Position numbers and translations under genes: made by a program. Shown one piece after another: positions 18,650 through 27,467 of a stretch of 64,000 nucleotides of DNA (positions within the stretch are counted from its first letter, which is position 1; each line of letters starts with the position of its first letter). The stretch comes from Acidobacteriaceae bacterium TAA 166. Lineage in GTDB: Bacteria > Acidobacteriota > Terriglobia > Terriglobales > Acidobacteriaceae. The stretch spans positions 3,154,001-3,218,000 of the forward strand of contig ATWD01000001.1 in NCBI GenBank assembly GCA_000421065.1. The letters are read 5' to 3'. The notes under the pieces were generated by a model, which had not been told where the DNA came from, ran no database searches, and saw nothing but the letters and a program-made list of their open reading frames with translations.

Positions 18650-20161
18650 CTAATAACTGCGCTGGTACATCCTGGAGATGCGGTCGTGCCAGCCCAGCCG
18701 CTCGTCATCGAGCACAGCCCAGAGAACCCCCAGACCGAGCGATGCCGAGGAGAGAACCAGCGCCAAAATCCTGCGGCGCATCGCCTTTCGGGTGGGATTG
18801 TCGTCCGAGAAGGTGCAGAGACCGAGGCGAGCATAGCGCATCCCCAGTGTGGCGTCCGAGAAGGTGAAGAACAGGATCTGATAGATCAGCCCCAGCAGAG
18901 CGATGACGCCGGCAGAGGAGAGAGCCGCCACCTGAGTCGTCATGCGGACGGCTCCATGCTCGAAGGTAGAGGCTGTGAACACCGCCGCCGCGGCAAAGAC
19001 CATAGATGCGGCCAGCACGATGCAGAGATCGACCGTCGCCGACATCATCCGCAGCTGAATCGGAGCGACGTGCAGGGGAGCCGCATACAGATGTTCCGTC
19101 TCGGGCATACGTTCGAGATGCTGTGCGCCATGGGGAGACGGTTGCGCCTGCTGTAGATAGGGCTCGTACGCCGGAGCCGTCGCATAACGGTCGTTCGCAT
19201 ACGCAGCTGGCGTGTCGACCGCACGCGATCCATGCTCCTGCCCGCGCTGTCGCGGATGAGCATCCAGCAGGATCGAGCCCCACTCCGGGGCGGAGGTCTC
19301 GGTCGCCGGCTCCGGCGAAATCTGCTCAGCCTCCACCTCGAAGATGCGAAGCTGGGATGCCTCGGAGTGAACCCCGGACTCCTCGCGCAGCGGTCCTTCC
19401 GCCAGACGCGGCCTGGCGCGGCGCGGCGCTACCAGCTGGCGCGGAAATTCGATGAGGTTGCCCGGAATCTCTACCGAGGGTTCGACCGGGTCGAAGACCG
19501 GGGACTGGCGGAAGGCGATCTCCTCGTCCAGGAAGTCCAGGTCCGAGAAATCCAGGTCCGGGGAAGATGCCCCGGCTTCGAAGCCCTGCGCCCCGCGAGC
19601 GGCCTGCCGGTGTGCTCGATAGGCCGCCGCTTCGGCTGGGGCCATGCGGAGATCTTCGGCGTGCCGCACTGTGTAGCTGAGCGGCGCAGGCGTGGAAGGT
19701 TGTGGGGCTGCGGCAGCCGCCTGCTCGACCCCTGGTTCCTCCGTGGCGGGCGAGGGAGAGATCTCCTCCTCGAACTTGTCCAGCTCGCTCAGAAGGTCAT
19801 ACTGAACCTGCGCCAGCGCCTCGGCGTTGCGGGACGCGATCTCGGCGGCGGCCTCGGCCTGCCGGGCAGTCTCCTCCGCCTCACGGACGGCGCGCTCGGC
19901 CTCCTCGGCCAGGAAGGCGTGGTAGCTCTTGGACTGCGCGTAGCGTTCGGCCACGCGGGCCGCGATTCCGGACTTCCTTCCCCTTGGCGAGCCCGACGCC
20001 TCGGCCTCGGCCGCTCTGGTGCGCTGGCGCCGCGAACGATGGGCGGCCAGCTTCTCGGCCACCTGCTGGCGAAGCGCGAAGGGCTCGAGCGGGGTCTCCG
20101 CCTCGCCCTGGGCCCCGTCCAGGGCCTCGTCCGCGGTCTGTAACTTTCGCTCGGCGCTCAT
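18650..20161 (-). CDS. RDD-family membrane protein with long cytoplasmic N-terminal extension
   Basis: A 503-residue protein in two parts. Residues 1-370 are hydrophilic, Ala/Glu/Arg-rich and mostly low-complexity, with a likely coiled coil at ~60-135 (EEAERAVREAEETARQAEAA) and an acidic DLDFSDLDFLDEE patch. The C-terminal ~125 residues form an RDD domain: MMSATVDLCIVLAASMVF, then a second hydrophobic segment (VIALLGLIYQILFF), TLGMRYARLGL, and a third segment near the end. RDD domains occur in small membrane proteins, some linked to sodium or small-molecule transport; function here is unknown. It is divergent from lptD (80 bases between starts), so the two may share a regulatory region. Confidence 0.75.
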   Translation of the reverse strand: MSAERKLQTADEALDGAQGEAETPLEPFALRQQVAEKLAAHRSRRQRTRAAEAEASGSPRGRKSGIAARVAERYAQSKSYHAFLAEEAERAVREAEETARQAEAAAEIASRNAEALAQVQYDLLSELDKFEEEISPSPATEEPGVEQAAAAAPQPSTPAPLSYTVRHAEDLRMAPAEAAAYRAHRQAARGAQGFEAGASSPDLDFSDLDFLDEEIAFRQSPVFDPVEPSVEIPGNLIEFPRQLVAPRRARPRLAEGPLREESGVHSEASQLRIFEVEAEQISPEPATETSAPEWGSILLDAHPRQRGQEHGSRAVDTPAAYANDRYATAPAYEPYLQQAQPSPHGAQHLERMPETEHLYAAPLHVAPIQLRMMSATVDLCIVLAASMVFAAAAVFTASTFEHGAVRMTTQVAALSSAGVIALLGLIYQILFFTFSDATLGMRYARLGLCTFSDDNPTRKAMRRRILALVLSSASLGLGVLWAVLDDERLGWHDRISRMYQRSY

Positions 20162-20241
20162 CTTTTCAAAACCTCATCCTAAAAACCTTGCTCCACCTGA
20201 ACCCCGCGCGAGGGCAAATTCGTTTAGCCTCAAAGAGAGTG

Positions 20242-22884
20242 GTGGCACGTCTGAAACGTTTCGATTCCAACCCATCCCCCGCGCTCCAGGCCCAAGACCA
20301 AAGAAGCTGGAGCTGCAGGGCCCGGCCCGGCCTTCGCAGACTCCGATGGCACGTAGTTTATCTTCTGATAACTATCATGGCGATGACCTTCCGTCATCCA
20401 CAGTTGAGCGCGCAACAGGTGGCGAACCAGGAACCCTCGCGGACCGCCTCTCTTCCGGATCCTCCCGTTCCCTCCGAGCAGCATTATCCGGACGCCATCG
20501 TGCTCCCCGCGCCCGACGATACCTCCGCCGTCGTGATCGAAAGCTCCGGCCCGCAGACCAAGACCGGCAGCCGCTACACCCTCGACCGCGACGTGGTGAT
20601 TACCTACGGCGAACGCCGCGTCGAGGCCGATCACATCGACTACGACTCCGACACCGGCGATATGAATGCCAGCGGCCACCTGAAGGTGACGGGCGGCAGG
20701 AACAACGAGAGCATCTCCGCCAGCCACGGCACCATGAACCTCAAGACCCAGACCGGCCGCTTCTACGACGTGAAGGGCTCGGTCGGTTTTCAGCCCCGCC
20801 AGCACGCCAATCAGAAGATGGTCTACCAAAACGGCTCTCCCTTCCTCTTTGAGGGGCGCATGGTGGTCAAGACCGGCCCCGAAAGCTACGACGTCTACGA
20901 TGGCTCGGTCACCTCCTGCGAGCTTCCGCACCCGGACTGGCAGCTCTTCGCCGGCAGGTTCAGCGTCGCCAACGGCAAGGCCACGGCGCGCAACAGCATC
21001 TTCCGCGTCATCAACGTCCCCCTGGTCTACCTTCCCTACGTCACCCACCCGGTCGACAGCGAGCAGCGCCAGAGCGGCTTTCTGATCCCGGTCATCGGCG
21101 AGTCTTCCACCCGCGGCCTGGTGCTGGGCGAGCAGATCTACGTCGTCTTCAACCGCAGCGCCGACATGACCGTCGGGGCCGAGTACTTCTCCAAGCGCGG
21201 GTGGGAGCAGTCCGCCACCTTCCGCTACCGCGGCCTCGGCGACAACTTCGCCCTCGCTCACTACAGCGGCCTGCTCGACCGCGGCTACGTCACCGGCGGC
21301 CAGTACGTCAACCAGGGCGGACAGGACGTCGTCTTCTCCGGCCGCTATGGCCTCGGCGACAAGACCCGCTTCGTCGGCGACGCCGAATATCTCAGCTCCT
21401 ACCCCTACCGCGAGGCCTTCGCCGAGAACTTCAATCAGGCAGTCTCGAGCGATATCCTCTCCATCGGCTACGCCCTACATGAGGACAATGGATACGCCTG
21501 GGCCCTCCGCGCCGACCGCTACCAGGGCCTGAAGCAGGCCGCCACCGCCACCACCCCCGAGGAGCAGGTCCGCATCTTTCACTCTCCATCGGCCGACCTC
21601 TACGCCGCCGAGCATCGCCTGGGCGAGACCCACCTGCTGTGGAGCGGCGAGAGCACCATCTCCGCCCTCAAGCGCGTGCAGCCCAACTTCGCCACCACCG
21701 GCATCACTGAGCGCTTCGACATCCACCCCGAAATCTCCTTGCCCTTCGGCGTAAACGGGTGGCGCGTACGCCCCTCCATCGGCGTTCGCGACACCATCTA
21801 CACCCGCAGCCGCGAGCTCTCCTTCAGCTCCCTGGTGCCCGTGGAGAGCGGCGAGGGAATCAACCGCGCCGACGTCGAGGTCGGTGTCGAGGCCCGCGCG
21901 CCCGTCCTCGAGCGCACCTTTTCCTCACCCCTGACCAACCGCCTTTTCGGCTCCGACGTGAAGCACACCATCGAGCCCATGGCCGCCTACCACTTTGTGC
22001 GCGGAGTCGATAACTTCCGCCGCCTGCTGCGCTTCGACGAGATCGACGTCGTCAGCAACACCAACGAGGTCGAGTACGGCGTCACCCAGCGCCTCTTCGT
22101 TCGGCCCCGTCCCAGCAAAGATCCCTGTCCCCAGGCGCAGGACGACGCCGCCGGTTCCGCCGCCTGGACCGGAGCCGCCGCCGCCGGCGTCATGGGCGGT
22201 GCGCCCAACGGGGTCGCCGCCGATGCCGGCTACATCGGCGCCTCCTCCGGCTGCGGCAGCCGCGAACTGCTCAGCTGGAGGCTCACCCAGAAGTACTTCC
22301 TCAACCCCAACTTCGGCGGGGCCATCGTCACCCGTCAGCGCAACATCTTCACCACCACCCTCGATCTCTCCGGCGTAGCCTTCCTCACCGAGCCCCGCGA
22401 GATCTCCCCCCTCGTCTCGCGCCTGCGCTGGCGCACCTCCGACCACTTCGACGTCGAGTGGGACTTCGATCTCGATACTGGAGCTAAGAAGTTCACCTCC
22501 AACAACGTCCTGATCAACTTCCACGAGGGCGAGATCTTCTCCGGGCTAAGCTACGCCCGCCTCAACGCTCCCGGAAGATTCAACATCGCCGGCTTCAGCT
22601 CCGCCGTCTCGGACTTCTCGCAGCTCCGCTTCCTGCTCGGCTACGGAGGACCCACCAAGCGCGGCTTCGGCGTGGCCGCTAACGCCGGACTCGACCTCAA
22701 TCGCGACGAGGTGCAGTATGCCGCTCTGCAGACCCAGTACAACTGGAACTGCTGCGGCGTGAGCATCGAGTACCGCAAGTACGAGCTCGGCCAGGTCCGC
22801 AACGAGAATGCCTACCGCTTCAACTTCACCCTGGCCAACATCGGAACCGCGGGAAACCTCCGCCGTGCGGAGAGGCTCTTTTAA
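20242..22884 (+). CDS. lptD: LPS-assembly protein LptD
   Basis: The protein has an OstA/LptA-like N-terminal jellyroll (TLDRDVVITYGERRVEADHI, DTGDMNASGHLKVTGG) and a large C-terminal barrel domain. LptD, with the LptE lipoprotein, places lipopolysaccharide in the outer leaflet. Cysteines in the mature part are at VTSCELPHPDWQ, KDPCPQ, SSGCGSRE and the late WNCCGVSIEYRKYE motif typical of LptD; disulfide formation between them is needed in E. coli. The start is uncertain: GTG at 20242 (after CAAAGAGAG) gives 880 residues, with a long n-region before the hydrophobic segment WHVVYLLITIMAMTF. The frame is open well upstream, overlapping the RDD gene on the other strand. The stop TAA directly abuts a short palindromic repeat. 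A DsbA-like and a SurA-like gene follow. Confidence 0.9.
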   Translation: MARLKRFDSNPSPALQAQDQRSWSCRARPGLRRLRWHVVYLLITIMAMTFRHPQLSAQQVANQEPSRTASLPDPPVPSEQHYPDAIVLPAPDDTSAVVIESSGPQTKTGSRYTLDRDVVITYGERRVEADHIDYDSDTGDMNASGHLKVTGGRNNESISASHGTMNLKTQTGRFYDVKGSVGFQPRQHANQKMVYQNGSPFLFEGRMVVKTGPESYDVYDGSVTSCELPHPDWQLFAGRFSVANGKATARNSIFRVINVPLVYLPYVTHPVDSEQRQSGFLIPVIGESSTRGLVLGEQIYVVFNRSADMTVGAEYFSKRGWEQSATFRYRGLGDNFALAHYSGLLDRGYVTGGQYVNQGGQDVVFSGRYGLGDKTRFVGDAEYLSSYPYREAFAENFNQAVSSDILSIGYALHEDNGYAWALRADRYQGLKQAATATTPEEQVRIFHSPSADLYAAEHRLGETHLLWSGESTISALKRVQPNFATTGITERFDIHPEISLPFGVNGWRVRPSIGVRDTIYTRSRELSFSSLVPVESGEGINRADVEVGVEARAPVLERTFSSPLTNRLFGSDVKHTIEPMAAYHFVRGVDNFRRLLRFDEIDVVSNTNEVEYGVTQRLFVRPRPSKDPCPQAQDDAAGSAAWTGAAAAGVMGGAPNGVAADAGYIGASSGCGSRELLSWRLTQKYFLNPNFGGAIVTRQRNIFTTTLDLSGVAFLTEPREISPLVSRLRWRTSDHFDVEWDFDLDTGAKKFTSNNVLINFHEGEIFSGLSYARLNAPGRFNIAGFSSAVSDFSQLRFLLGYGGPTKRGFGVAANAGLDLNRDEVQYAALQTQYNWNCCGVSIEYRKYELGQVRNENAYRFNFTLANIGTAGNLRRAERLF

Positions 22885-22929
22885 AGACAGGCGCTGCCGC
22901 GCAGTGGGCCCGCGCGGCAGCGCCCGCCC
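22885..22929. repeat. Palindromic repeat family, short copy flush with lptD stop
   Basis: AGACAGGCGCTGCCGCGC, then AGT, then GGGCCCGCGCGGCAGCGCC: two fused terminal inverted repeats without the middle. It begins on the base after the lptD TAA and ends about 18 bases before the next start. Confidence 0.85.
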
Positions 22930-22947
22930 GCGTGAGATAATCGAAGC

Positions 22948-23925
22948 GTGTCAGATGCCGCCCGCCTGTTTCGCCCCCTCCTCTTTGTCCTGATGCTGGC
23001 CACTGCTGGCTGTCACGCGCAGAGTCCTGCCGGAGGGAAGCTTTCGCCCGAAGAAGCCCGCCGCGTCGAGATCCTCATCCGTTCCAAGGCCAGCCTGCCC
23101 CCCAGCTACGACATGATCATCGGCCAGCGGACCAAGAGCGACGTCCCTGGCTTCGACGAGATCATGGTGGTCTTCTCCTCCGACGGCAAAAATTCCAAGC
23201 CCATGACGTTCCTGCTCTCGAATGACGGTAAGACCCTGGCGCAGCTCAACAAGTTCGATATCAGCCAGGACCCCAAGACCCTGGTCAGCGCAGAGGGCCG
23301 CCCCGCGCGCGGTGGTCCGGCCAACGCCCCCGTGCTGATCGTCGGCTTCGACGATCTCGAGTGCCCCTTCTGCGCCCGCCTGCACGCCCAGCTCTTTCCC
23401 GCCATTAACCAGCGATATAAGGATCAGGTCCGCATCGTCTACCGCGACTTCCCGCTCGACCAGCATCCCTGGGCCATTCGCGCCGCCGTTGACGCGAACT
23501 GCCTCGCCGCCCAGAGCCCCGGAGGCTACTGGAGTCTGGTCGACGCTATTCACGCCCGCGCCTCCCAGATCGGCCTGCCCGAGAAGACCGTGGCCAAGGC
23601 CAACGAGACACTCGACACCATGACCCGCGACGAGGGCAAGCGCCAGAGCGTCAACCCCTCCACCCTCGACGCCTGCCTCGCCAAGCAAGACGATTCCGCC
23701 GTCAAAGCGTCTTTGGAGATGGGGCAGAAGCTCGGTGTCGAGGCGACCCCCGCTCTGTTCATCAATGGAGAGAAGCTGGAGGGAGCGCTGCCGATCGAAT
23801 ACGTCTACCATATGATCGACAAAGCCCTGATCGCCGACGGACAGACGCCGCCGCCGCCGGTCCCGCTGCCGCCGCTGAACGGTCCCGCCGCCGCCACGAC
23901 CGACCAGCCAGCCGGCAACCAGTAA
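22948..23925 (+). CDS. DsbA-like thiol oxidoreductase lipoprotein
   Basis: A 325-residue protein starting at GTG. It has a lipoprotein signal ending in LATAGC, so the Cys near residue 25 would be acylated. Residues ~25-115 form an N-terminal region of unknown role. A thioredoxin-fold domain with active site CPFC follows (GFDDLECPFCARLHAQLF, residues ~130-146), with the helical insertion of DsbA-type proteins and a cis-Pro segment GVEATPALFINGE. The C-terminus is a Pro-rich tail (PPPPVPLPPLNGPAAA). Such enzymes oxidise or isomerise disulfides of exported proteins. Lying directly after lptD, whose maturation needs disulfides in E. coli, it is a candidate LptD oxidant; this is inference from position. 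A SurA-like gene follows 32 bases later. Confidence 0.85.
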   Translation: MSDAARLFRPLLFVLMLATAGCHAQSPAGGKLSPEEARRVEILIRSKASLPPSYDMIIGQRTKSDVPGFDEIMVVFSSDGKNSKPMTFLLSNDGKTLAQLNKFDISQDPKTLVSAEGRPARGGPANAPVLIVGFDDLECPFCARLHAQLFPAINQRYKDQVRIVYRDFPLDQHPWAIRAAVDANCLAAQSPGGYWSLVDAIHARASQIGLPEKTVAKANETLDTMTRDEGKRQSVNPSTLDACLAKQDDSAVKASLEMGQKLGVEATPALFINGEKLEGALPIEYVYHMIDKALIADGQTPPPPVPLPPLNGPAAATTDQPAGNQ

Positions 23926-23957
23926 CCTAAGACAAAGATTCTGAGGAGATCCTGCGA

Positions 23958-25076
23958 GTGAGGAATCTGTTGATTGCAACGATGAGTACGACCCCGGGCA
24001 CGACGGCAGCGCCGATCCTCCGCCGCACCTCGCGCTTCGCCGTGCTGGTCCCGGCCCTCCTGGTTTTTGCCACGCTGGCTGGGTGCAACCACACCCACAA
24101 CGCCGACGTGATGGCGACCGTCAACGGCAAGGCCATCATGAAGGCCGACCTCGACAAGGCCTACGACGCCCAGCTCGGCGAAGCCCAGCAGCAACAGCAG
24201 AAGCCCACCCGTGAGCAGGCCGATTCCCTTCGTCTGAACGTTCTGCGCCAGATGATCGACAACGAGATCGTCGAGCAGCGCGCCGCCAAGATGAACCTCA
24301 CCGCCTCGAACGAAGAGGTCGATGCCAAGGTCGCGGAGATGAAGGATCGTCTTCCCGATGAGCAGTTCAACGAGAAGCTCAAGGCCAGCAACCACACCCT
24401 CGACGACCTCAAGCACGAGATTCGCCGCTCGCTGACCTTCAACAAGCTGCTCTCGAAGGAGATCGACTCCAAGATAACCGTCACCGACGCCGACGTGACC
24501 AACTACTACAACGCGCACAAGTCCGAGTACAACCTGGTCGAGAATCAATATCACCTCGCCCAGATCCAGGTCACCGGCGCTCCCTCCGAGCAGCCCGGCA
24601 ACCTGCAGAACAGCAAAGCGACTAACGACGCCGACGCCAGGAAGAAGATTCAGGCCCTCAAGAATCGGCTCGACAGCGGCGAAGACTTCGCCACCCTGGC
24701 CATGAACTTCTCCGAGCGCCCCGACACCGCTTCGAGCGGCGGCGACATCGGCTTCGTCTCCGAGTCGCAGATGAAGGCCGACCCCGCCGTCTACGCGGCC
24801 ATCACGAAGCTCAAGCCTGGCCAGACCACCGATATCCTTCCCATGGCCGACCCGCAGTCCCACAAGGTCGGCGGATACGCCATCTTCAAAGTCATCTCGC
24901 GCGAGCCCGCGGGCCAGCGCCAGTTGAGCGATCCGGCCGTCCAGCAGGCGATCCGGCAGCAGCTTCGCGAGGGTCGCTCGCAGCTGCTCAAGAGCGCCTA
25001 TCTCGAGATGCTGCGCGACCAGGCCAAGGTCGAAAACTTCTACGCCGAGCAGATCTTCAAGAACGAGGCGAAGTAA
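23958..25076 (+). CDS. SurA/PrsA-like peptidyl-prolyl isomerase lipoprotein
   Basis: A 372-residue protein starting at GTG behind GAGGAG. The signal sequence ends in the lipobox FATLAGC (Cys ~43). A SurA_N-type helical domain follows (MATVNGKAIMKADLDKAYD, MIDNEIVEQRAAKMNLTAS). After it comes a parvulin PPIase core (QYHLAQIQV..., FATLAMNFSERPDTASSGGD, IGFVSESQM, GYAIFKVISRE). Proteins of this kind escort unfolded beta-barrel proteins through the periplasm (SurA) or fold exported proteins at the membrane (PrsA). SurA and DsbA are both needed for LptD maturation in E. coli, so this gene, the DsbA-like gene, lptD and bamA form a coherent set. Membrane anchoring differs from soluble E. coli SurA. 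Confidence 0.85.
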   Translation: MRNLLIATMSTTPGTTAAPILRRTSRFAVLVPALLVFATLAGCNHTHNADVMATVNGKAIMKADLDKAYDAQLGEAQQQQQKPTREQADSLRLNVLRQMIDNEIVEQRAAKMNLTASNEEVDAKVAEMKDRLPDEQFNEKLKASNHTLDDLKHEIRRSLTFNKLLSKEIDSKITVTDADVTNYYNAHKSEYNLVENQYHLAQIQVTGAPSEQPGNLQNSKATNDADARKKIQALKNRLDSGEDFATLAMNFSERPDTASSGGDIGFVSESQMKADPAVYAAITKLKPGQTTDILPMADPQSHKVGGYAIFKVISREPAGQRQLSDPAVQQAIRQQLREGRSQLLKSAYLEMLRDQAKVENFYAEQIFKNEAK

Positions 25077-25140
25077 GCCCCTCCGCTCTTCACGTTCACG
25101 AACCCTCGAACCAGTTCCCAGCAATCATAGGAGCAGGACC

Positions 25141-26139
25141 ATGGCCGCACCGGTGCGTTTTGCGATTCTAGGCTTCGGACTCCACGCGGTGCGGCGGCTT
25201 CTGCCCGCCTTCGCAAAATCGGAACACACGCAGGTGGTCGGCCTCTGGCGCCGCGATCAGGCCGCCGCGAAACAGAACTGCGCGGAGTTCGCGATCGCCC
25301 ACTGCTTCGCAACGCCGGAGGAGCTCTGTTCCTCGCCCGAGGTCGACGCCGTCTTCATCACCTCGCCCGACGCCCTGCACTACGCCGACACCCTGCTCGC
25401 GCTGCGTCACGGCAAGGCCGTGCTCTGCGAGAAGCCGGTCGCCATGAATGCCTCCGAGGCTCGCGAGATGGCCCTGGCTGCCAAAGCCGCGGGCATTCTC
25501 TACGGAGTCGCGCAGAACTTCCGCTACAACCACACTCTCGACTGGATGCGCGACGCCATCCGCGCCGGCAAGATCGGCCACTCCCAGTTCGCGCGCGCCG
25601 AGTTCGACTACCCCGCCGACCGCGCCCCCCGCAAGTGGATCAAAGACCCCTCGCTCGCCTGCGGAGGCCCCATCGGCGATGTCGGCGTCCACTGCGTCGA
25701 CGCCCTGCGCTACGTCCTCGGGGAAGAGGTCCAGACCGTCTCTACCGTTGCCACCAAATCCTCGCCTGACGATCAGGTGGAAGCGACCGCTTCGCTCCAG
25801 CTTCAGATGACCGGCGACGTTCTGGCCAGCGTCGCCGTCAGCGCCCGCTCGCCCTATCGCACCCTGATCGAGTTCACCGGCTCCGACGGAGTCCTGATCG
25901 CCGAGAACGGCCTCACCGTCGACCGCCCCATCGAGGTCGTCCACCGCCGCGCCGGCGAGGTCCTCGAGACCGTCACGATGAACAACGCCGACGCCTACAC
26001 CCGCATGCTCGACAGCTTCGCCCAGGCTATGCGCGGAGAGACCGTCTTCGCCGCCACCGGTGAAGACGGAGTAAAAAACATGGCCATCCTCGATGCCGCC
26101 TTCCAGAGCTGGAAGACCGGCCAGCGCGAGAGGCTGTAA
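25141..26139 (+). CDS. Gfo/Idh/MocA-family NAD(P)-dependent oxidoreductase
   Basis: A 332-residue cytoplasmic enzyme with a clear ribosome site (AGGAGCAGGACC). The N-terminal Rossmann fold starts FAILGFGLHAVRRLLPAF, continues through VDAVFITSPDALHYADTLL, and holds the family lysine motif CEKPVAMNASEA (~residues 98-109). The C-terminal dimerisation domain includes GGPIGDVGVHCVDALRYVLG, with the likely catalytic His and Asp. The family oxidises or reduces sugars, inositols and their acids; the substrate is unknown. TAA directly abuts a short repeat, and the next gene converges from the other side of that repeat. Confidence 0.88.
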   Translation: MAAPVRFAILGFGLHAVRRLLPAFAKSEHTQVVGLWRRDQAAAKQNCAEFAIAHCFATPEELCSSPEVDAVFITSPDALHYADTLLALRHGKAVLCEKPVAMNASEAREMALAAKAAGILYGVAQNFRYNHTLDWMRDAIRAGKIGHSQFARAEFDYPADRAPRKWIKDPSLACGGPIGDVGVHCVDALRYVLGEEVQTVSTVATKSSPDDQVEATASLQLQMTGDVLASVAVSARSPYRTLIEFTGSDGVLIAENGLTVDRPIEVVHRRAGEVLETVTMNNADAYTRMLDSFAQAMRGETVFAATGEDGVKNMAILDAAFQSWKTGQRERL

Positions 26140-26185
26140 AAGACAGGCGCTGCCGCGCAGTGGACCCGGCCGGCAGGCCATCACC
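26140..26185. repeat. Palindromic repeat family, short copy filling a convergent gap exactly
   Basis: AAGACAGGCGCTGCCGCGC / AGTG / GACCCGGCCGGCAGGCCATCACC. It joins one end of each of the two terminal types. The preceding gene's TAA is the base before it and the next gene's stop (TAG on the minus strand) is the base after it, so the element is the whole intergenic region. Confidence 0.85.
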
Positions 26186-27361
26186 CTATCGCAGGGCCAC
26201 GGCCAAGGCGTTCGTCCCGCCATGCTGCGCCGCCGCGATCTCCTGCCGCGGGGCTCCCGGTGCGGGAGCATACTTCCTGTACACGCTGATGTGGAAGCAT
26301 GCCTGCTGGAACTCTTCCTCCACGTCGATGCGGCCATCCTGGATCAGCGGCAGAAGATATCCGCGCATCCACGCGATCTCGGCCATCGACAGCCCGTGCT
26401 TGGCGATATCGATCGCCTGCCCGGTCAGATGCGGTGACGCGGTCTCGCCCTCCGCCGGAGCAGCATTGCCGTTGATGTGCATCAAGTGCTGCTGAAACTC
26501 GACCGTCCGGACCGCCGAGTTGACCTGCAGCGGTGTACGAAAACGAGCATAGTGAGCCCGCGCCAGCATTCGCAGAAACTGCGCCGTCCACGGACGGCTG
26601 TAACGGCGGTTGACCGGAAGACGGTCGTCGACCTCCAGCTCCCGGCTCACCGGAAGCTCTACCAGCAGCCGCTGTCCGCGCATGCGGTTCAGATCGGCGT
26701 CGTCCTGAATGCGGTCCAGCCCATCGCGGTCCGCCATGGCGTTCTGATGCAACAAAATCTCATGCGATCCCTTGAGCGCGGCGGGAACGATCAGCCGTCC
26801 GCGCTTGTTATAGAGCGTCGGCAGAATCTCCGGCGTCGAAGCCTCGTCCGCCACGCTCGCCAGCGAAGGCCTGTGCGTTGTCATCACGCGATGGGTTACC
26901 GCGACCGCCTGTTCCGGCTCCGCCGCCCTGCTCCCGGGCCTGGACTCCATGGCTGCGGGAACCCGGTCGACCGTCGGAGACTTCCGGTTGCGGGCAACTC
27001 TCCCTGCCTTTACAAAGTCGTCTGCAGTGGCCTTGCGGCTGCCGGCGCGGATTCTCTCCACCGTCACCGGGGCCACCGGGGCGGCGACCGAGCGCTTCTT
27101 TGAGGGGTGAGCGGAAGAATGGGCGGAAGGACGAGCGGAGTGTTTACTGACCGAGGAGGTCTTCGCCTCTGCCGCGGTTCCGGTCGCGTGCTGCTTCTTC
27201 GCCGACCTGGACGCAGGCGCATGCGGCCTCTTCTTCATCGAGGCGGCGGTGACCTCGGCCTTGCGCGCAGCCGAGTGCGAGGTCCGCACCGCATGCGCTG
27301 CCGGAGCGGAGATCAGGGACGCGAAGGTCAACAGCACTGTAAAGGGGACGTTCGTACGCAT
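26186..27361 (-). CDS. Secreted DUF5715-type protein (LAS/M15-peptidase-like)
   Basis: A start at 27361 gives a clean signal peptide (MRTNVPFTVLLTFASLISAPAAHA); the frame is open 13 codons further upstream. The first ~150 residues are a basic, Ser/Ala/Lys-rich low-complexity linker. The C-terminal half contains VNSAVRTVEFQQHLM, SPHLTGQAIDIA and MAEIAWMRGYLLPL, then ACFHISVY. This His/Asp/His layout (H...G-x-A-x-D...F-H-x-x) resembles zinc D,D-carboxypeptidase-like folds and matches DUF5715 proteins. A role in peptidoglycan binding or processing is plausible, not proved. It is convergent with the oxidoreductase gene. Confidence 0.72.
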   Translation of the reverse strand: MRTNVPFTVLLTFASLISAPAAHAVRTSHSAARKAEVTAASMKKRPHAPASRSAKKQHATGTAAEAKTSSVSKHSARPSAHSSAHPSKKRSVAAPVAPVTVERIRAGSRKATADDFVKAGRVARNRKSPTVDRVPAAMESRPGSRAAEPEQAVAVTHRVMTTHRPSLASVADEASTPEILPTLYNKRGRLIVPAALKGSHEILLHQNAMADRDGLDRIQDDADLNRMRGQRLLVELPVSRELEVDDRLPVNRRYSRPWTAQFLRMLARAHYARFRTPLQVNSAVRTVEFQQHLMHINGNAAPAEGETASPHLTGQAIDIAKHGLSMAEIAWMRGYLLPLIQDGRIDVEEEFQQACFHISVYRKYAPAPGAPRQEIAAAQHGGTNALAVALR

Positions 27362-27467
27362 CCTTGAAACACCAGAGGATGTCGCGGAGCGCCAGAGCAA
27401 CTCCTACCCTATCGGCAGCCGCGCGGCCGTGGAAGTGATCAGGCGGGTTCCGTATACTCTTCAGTTA

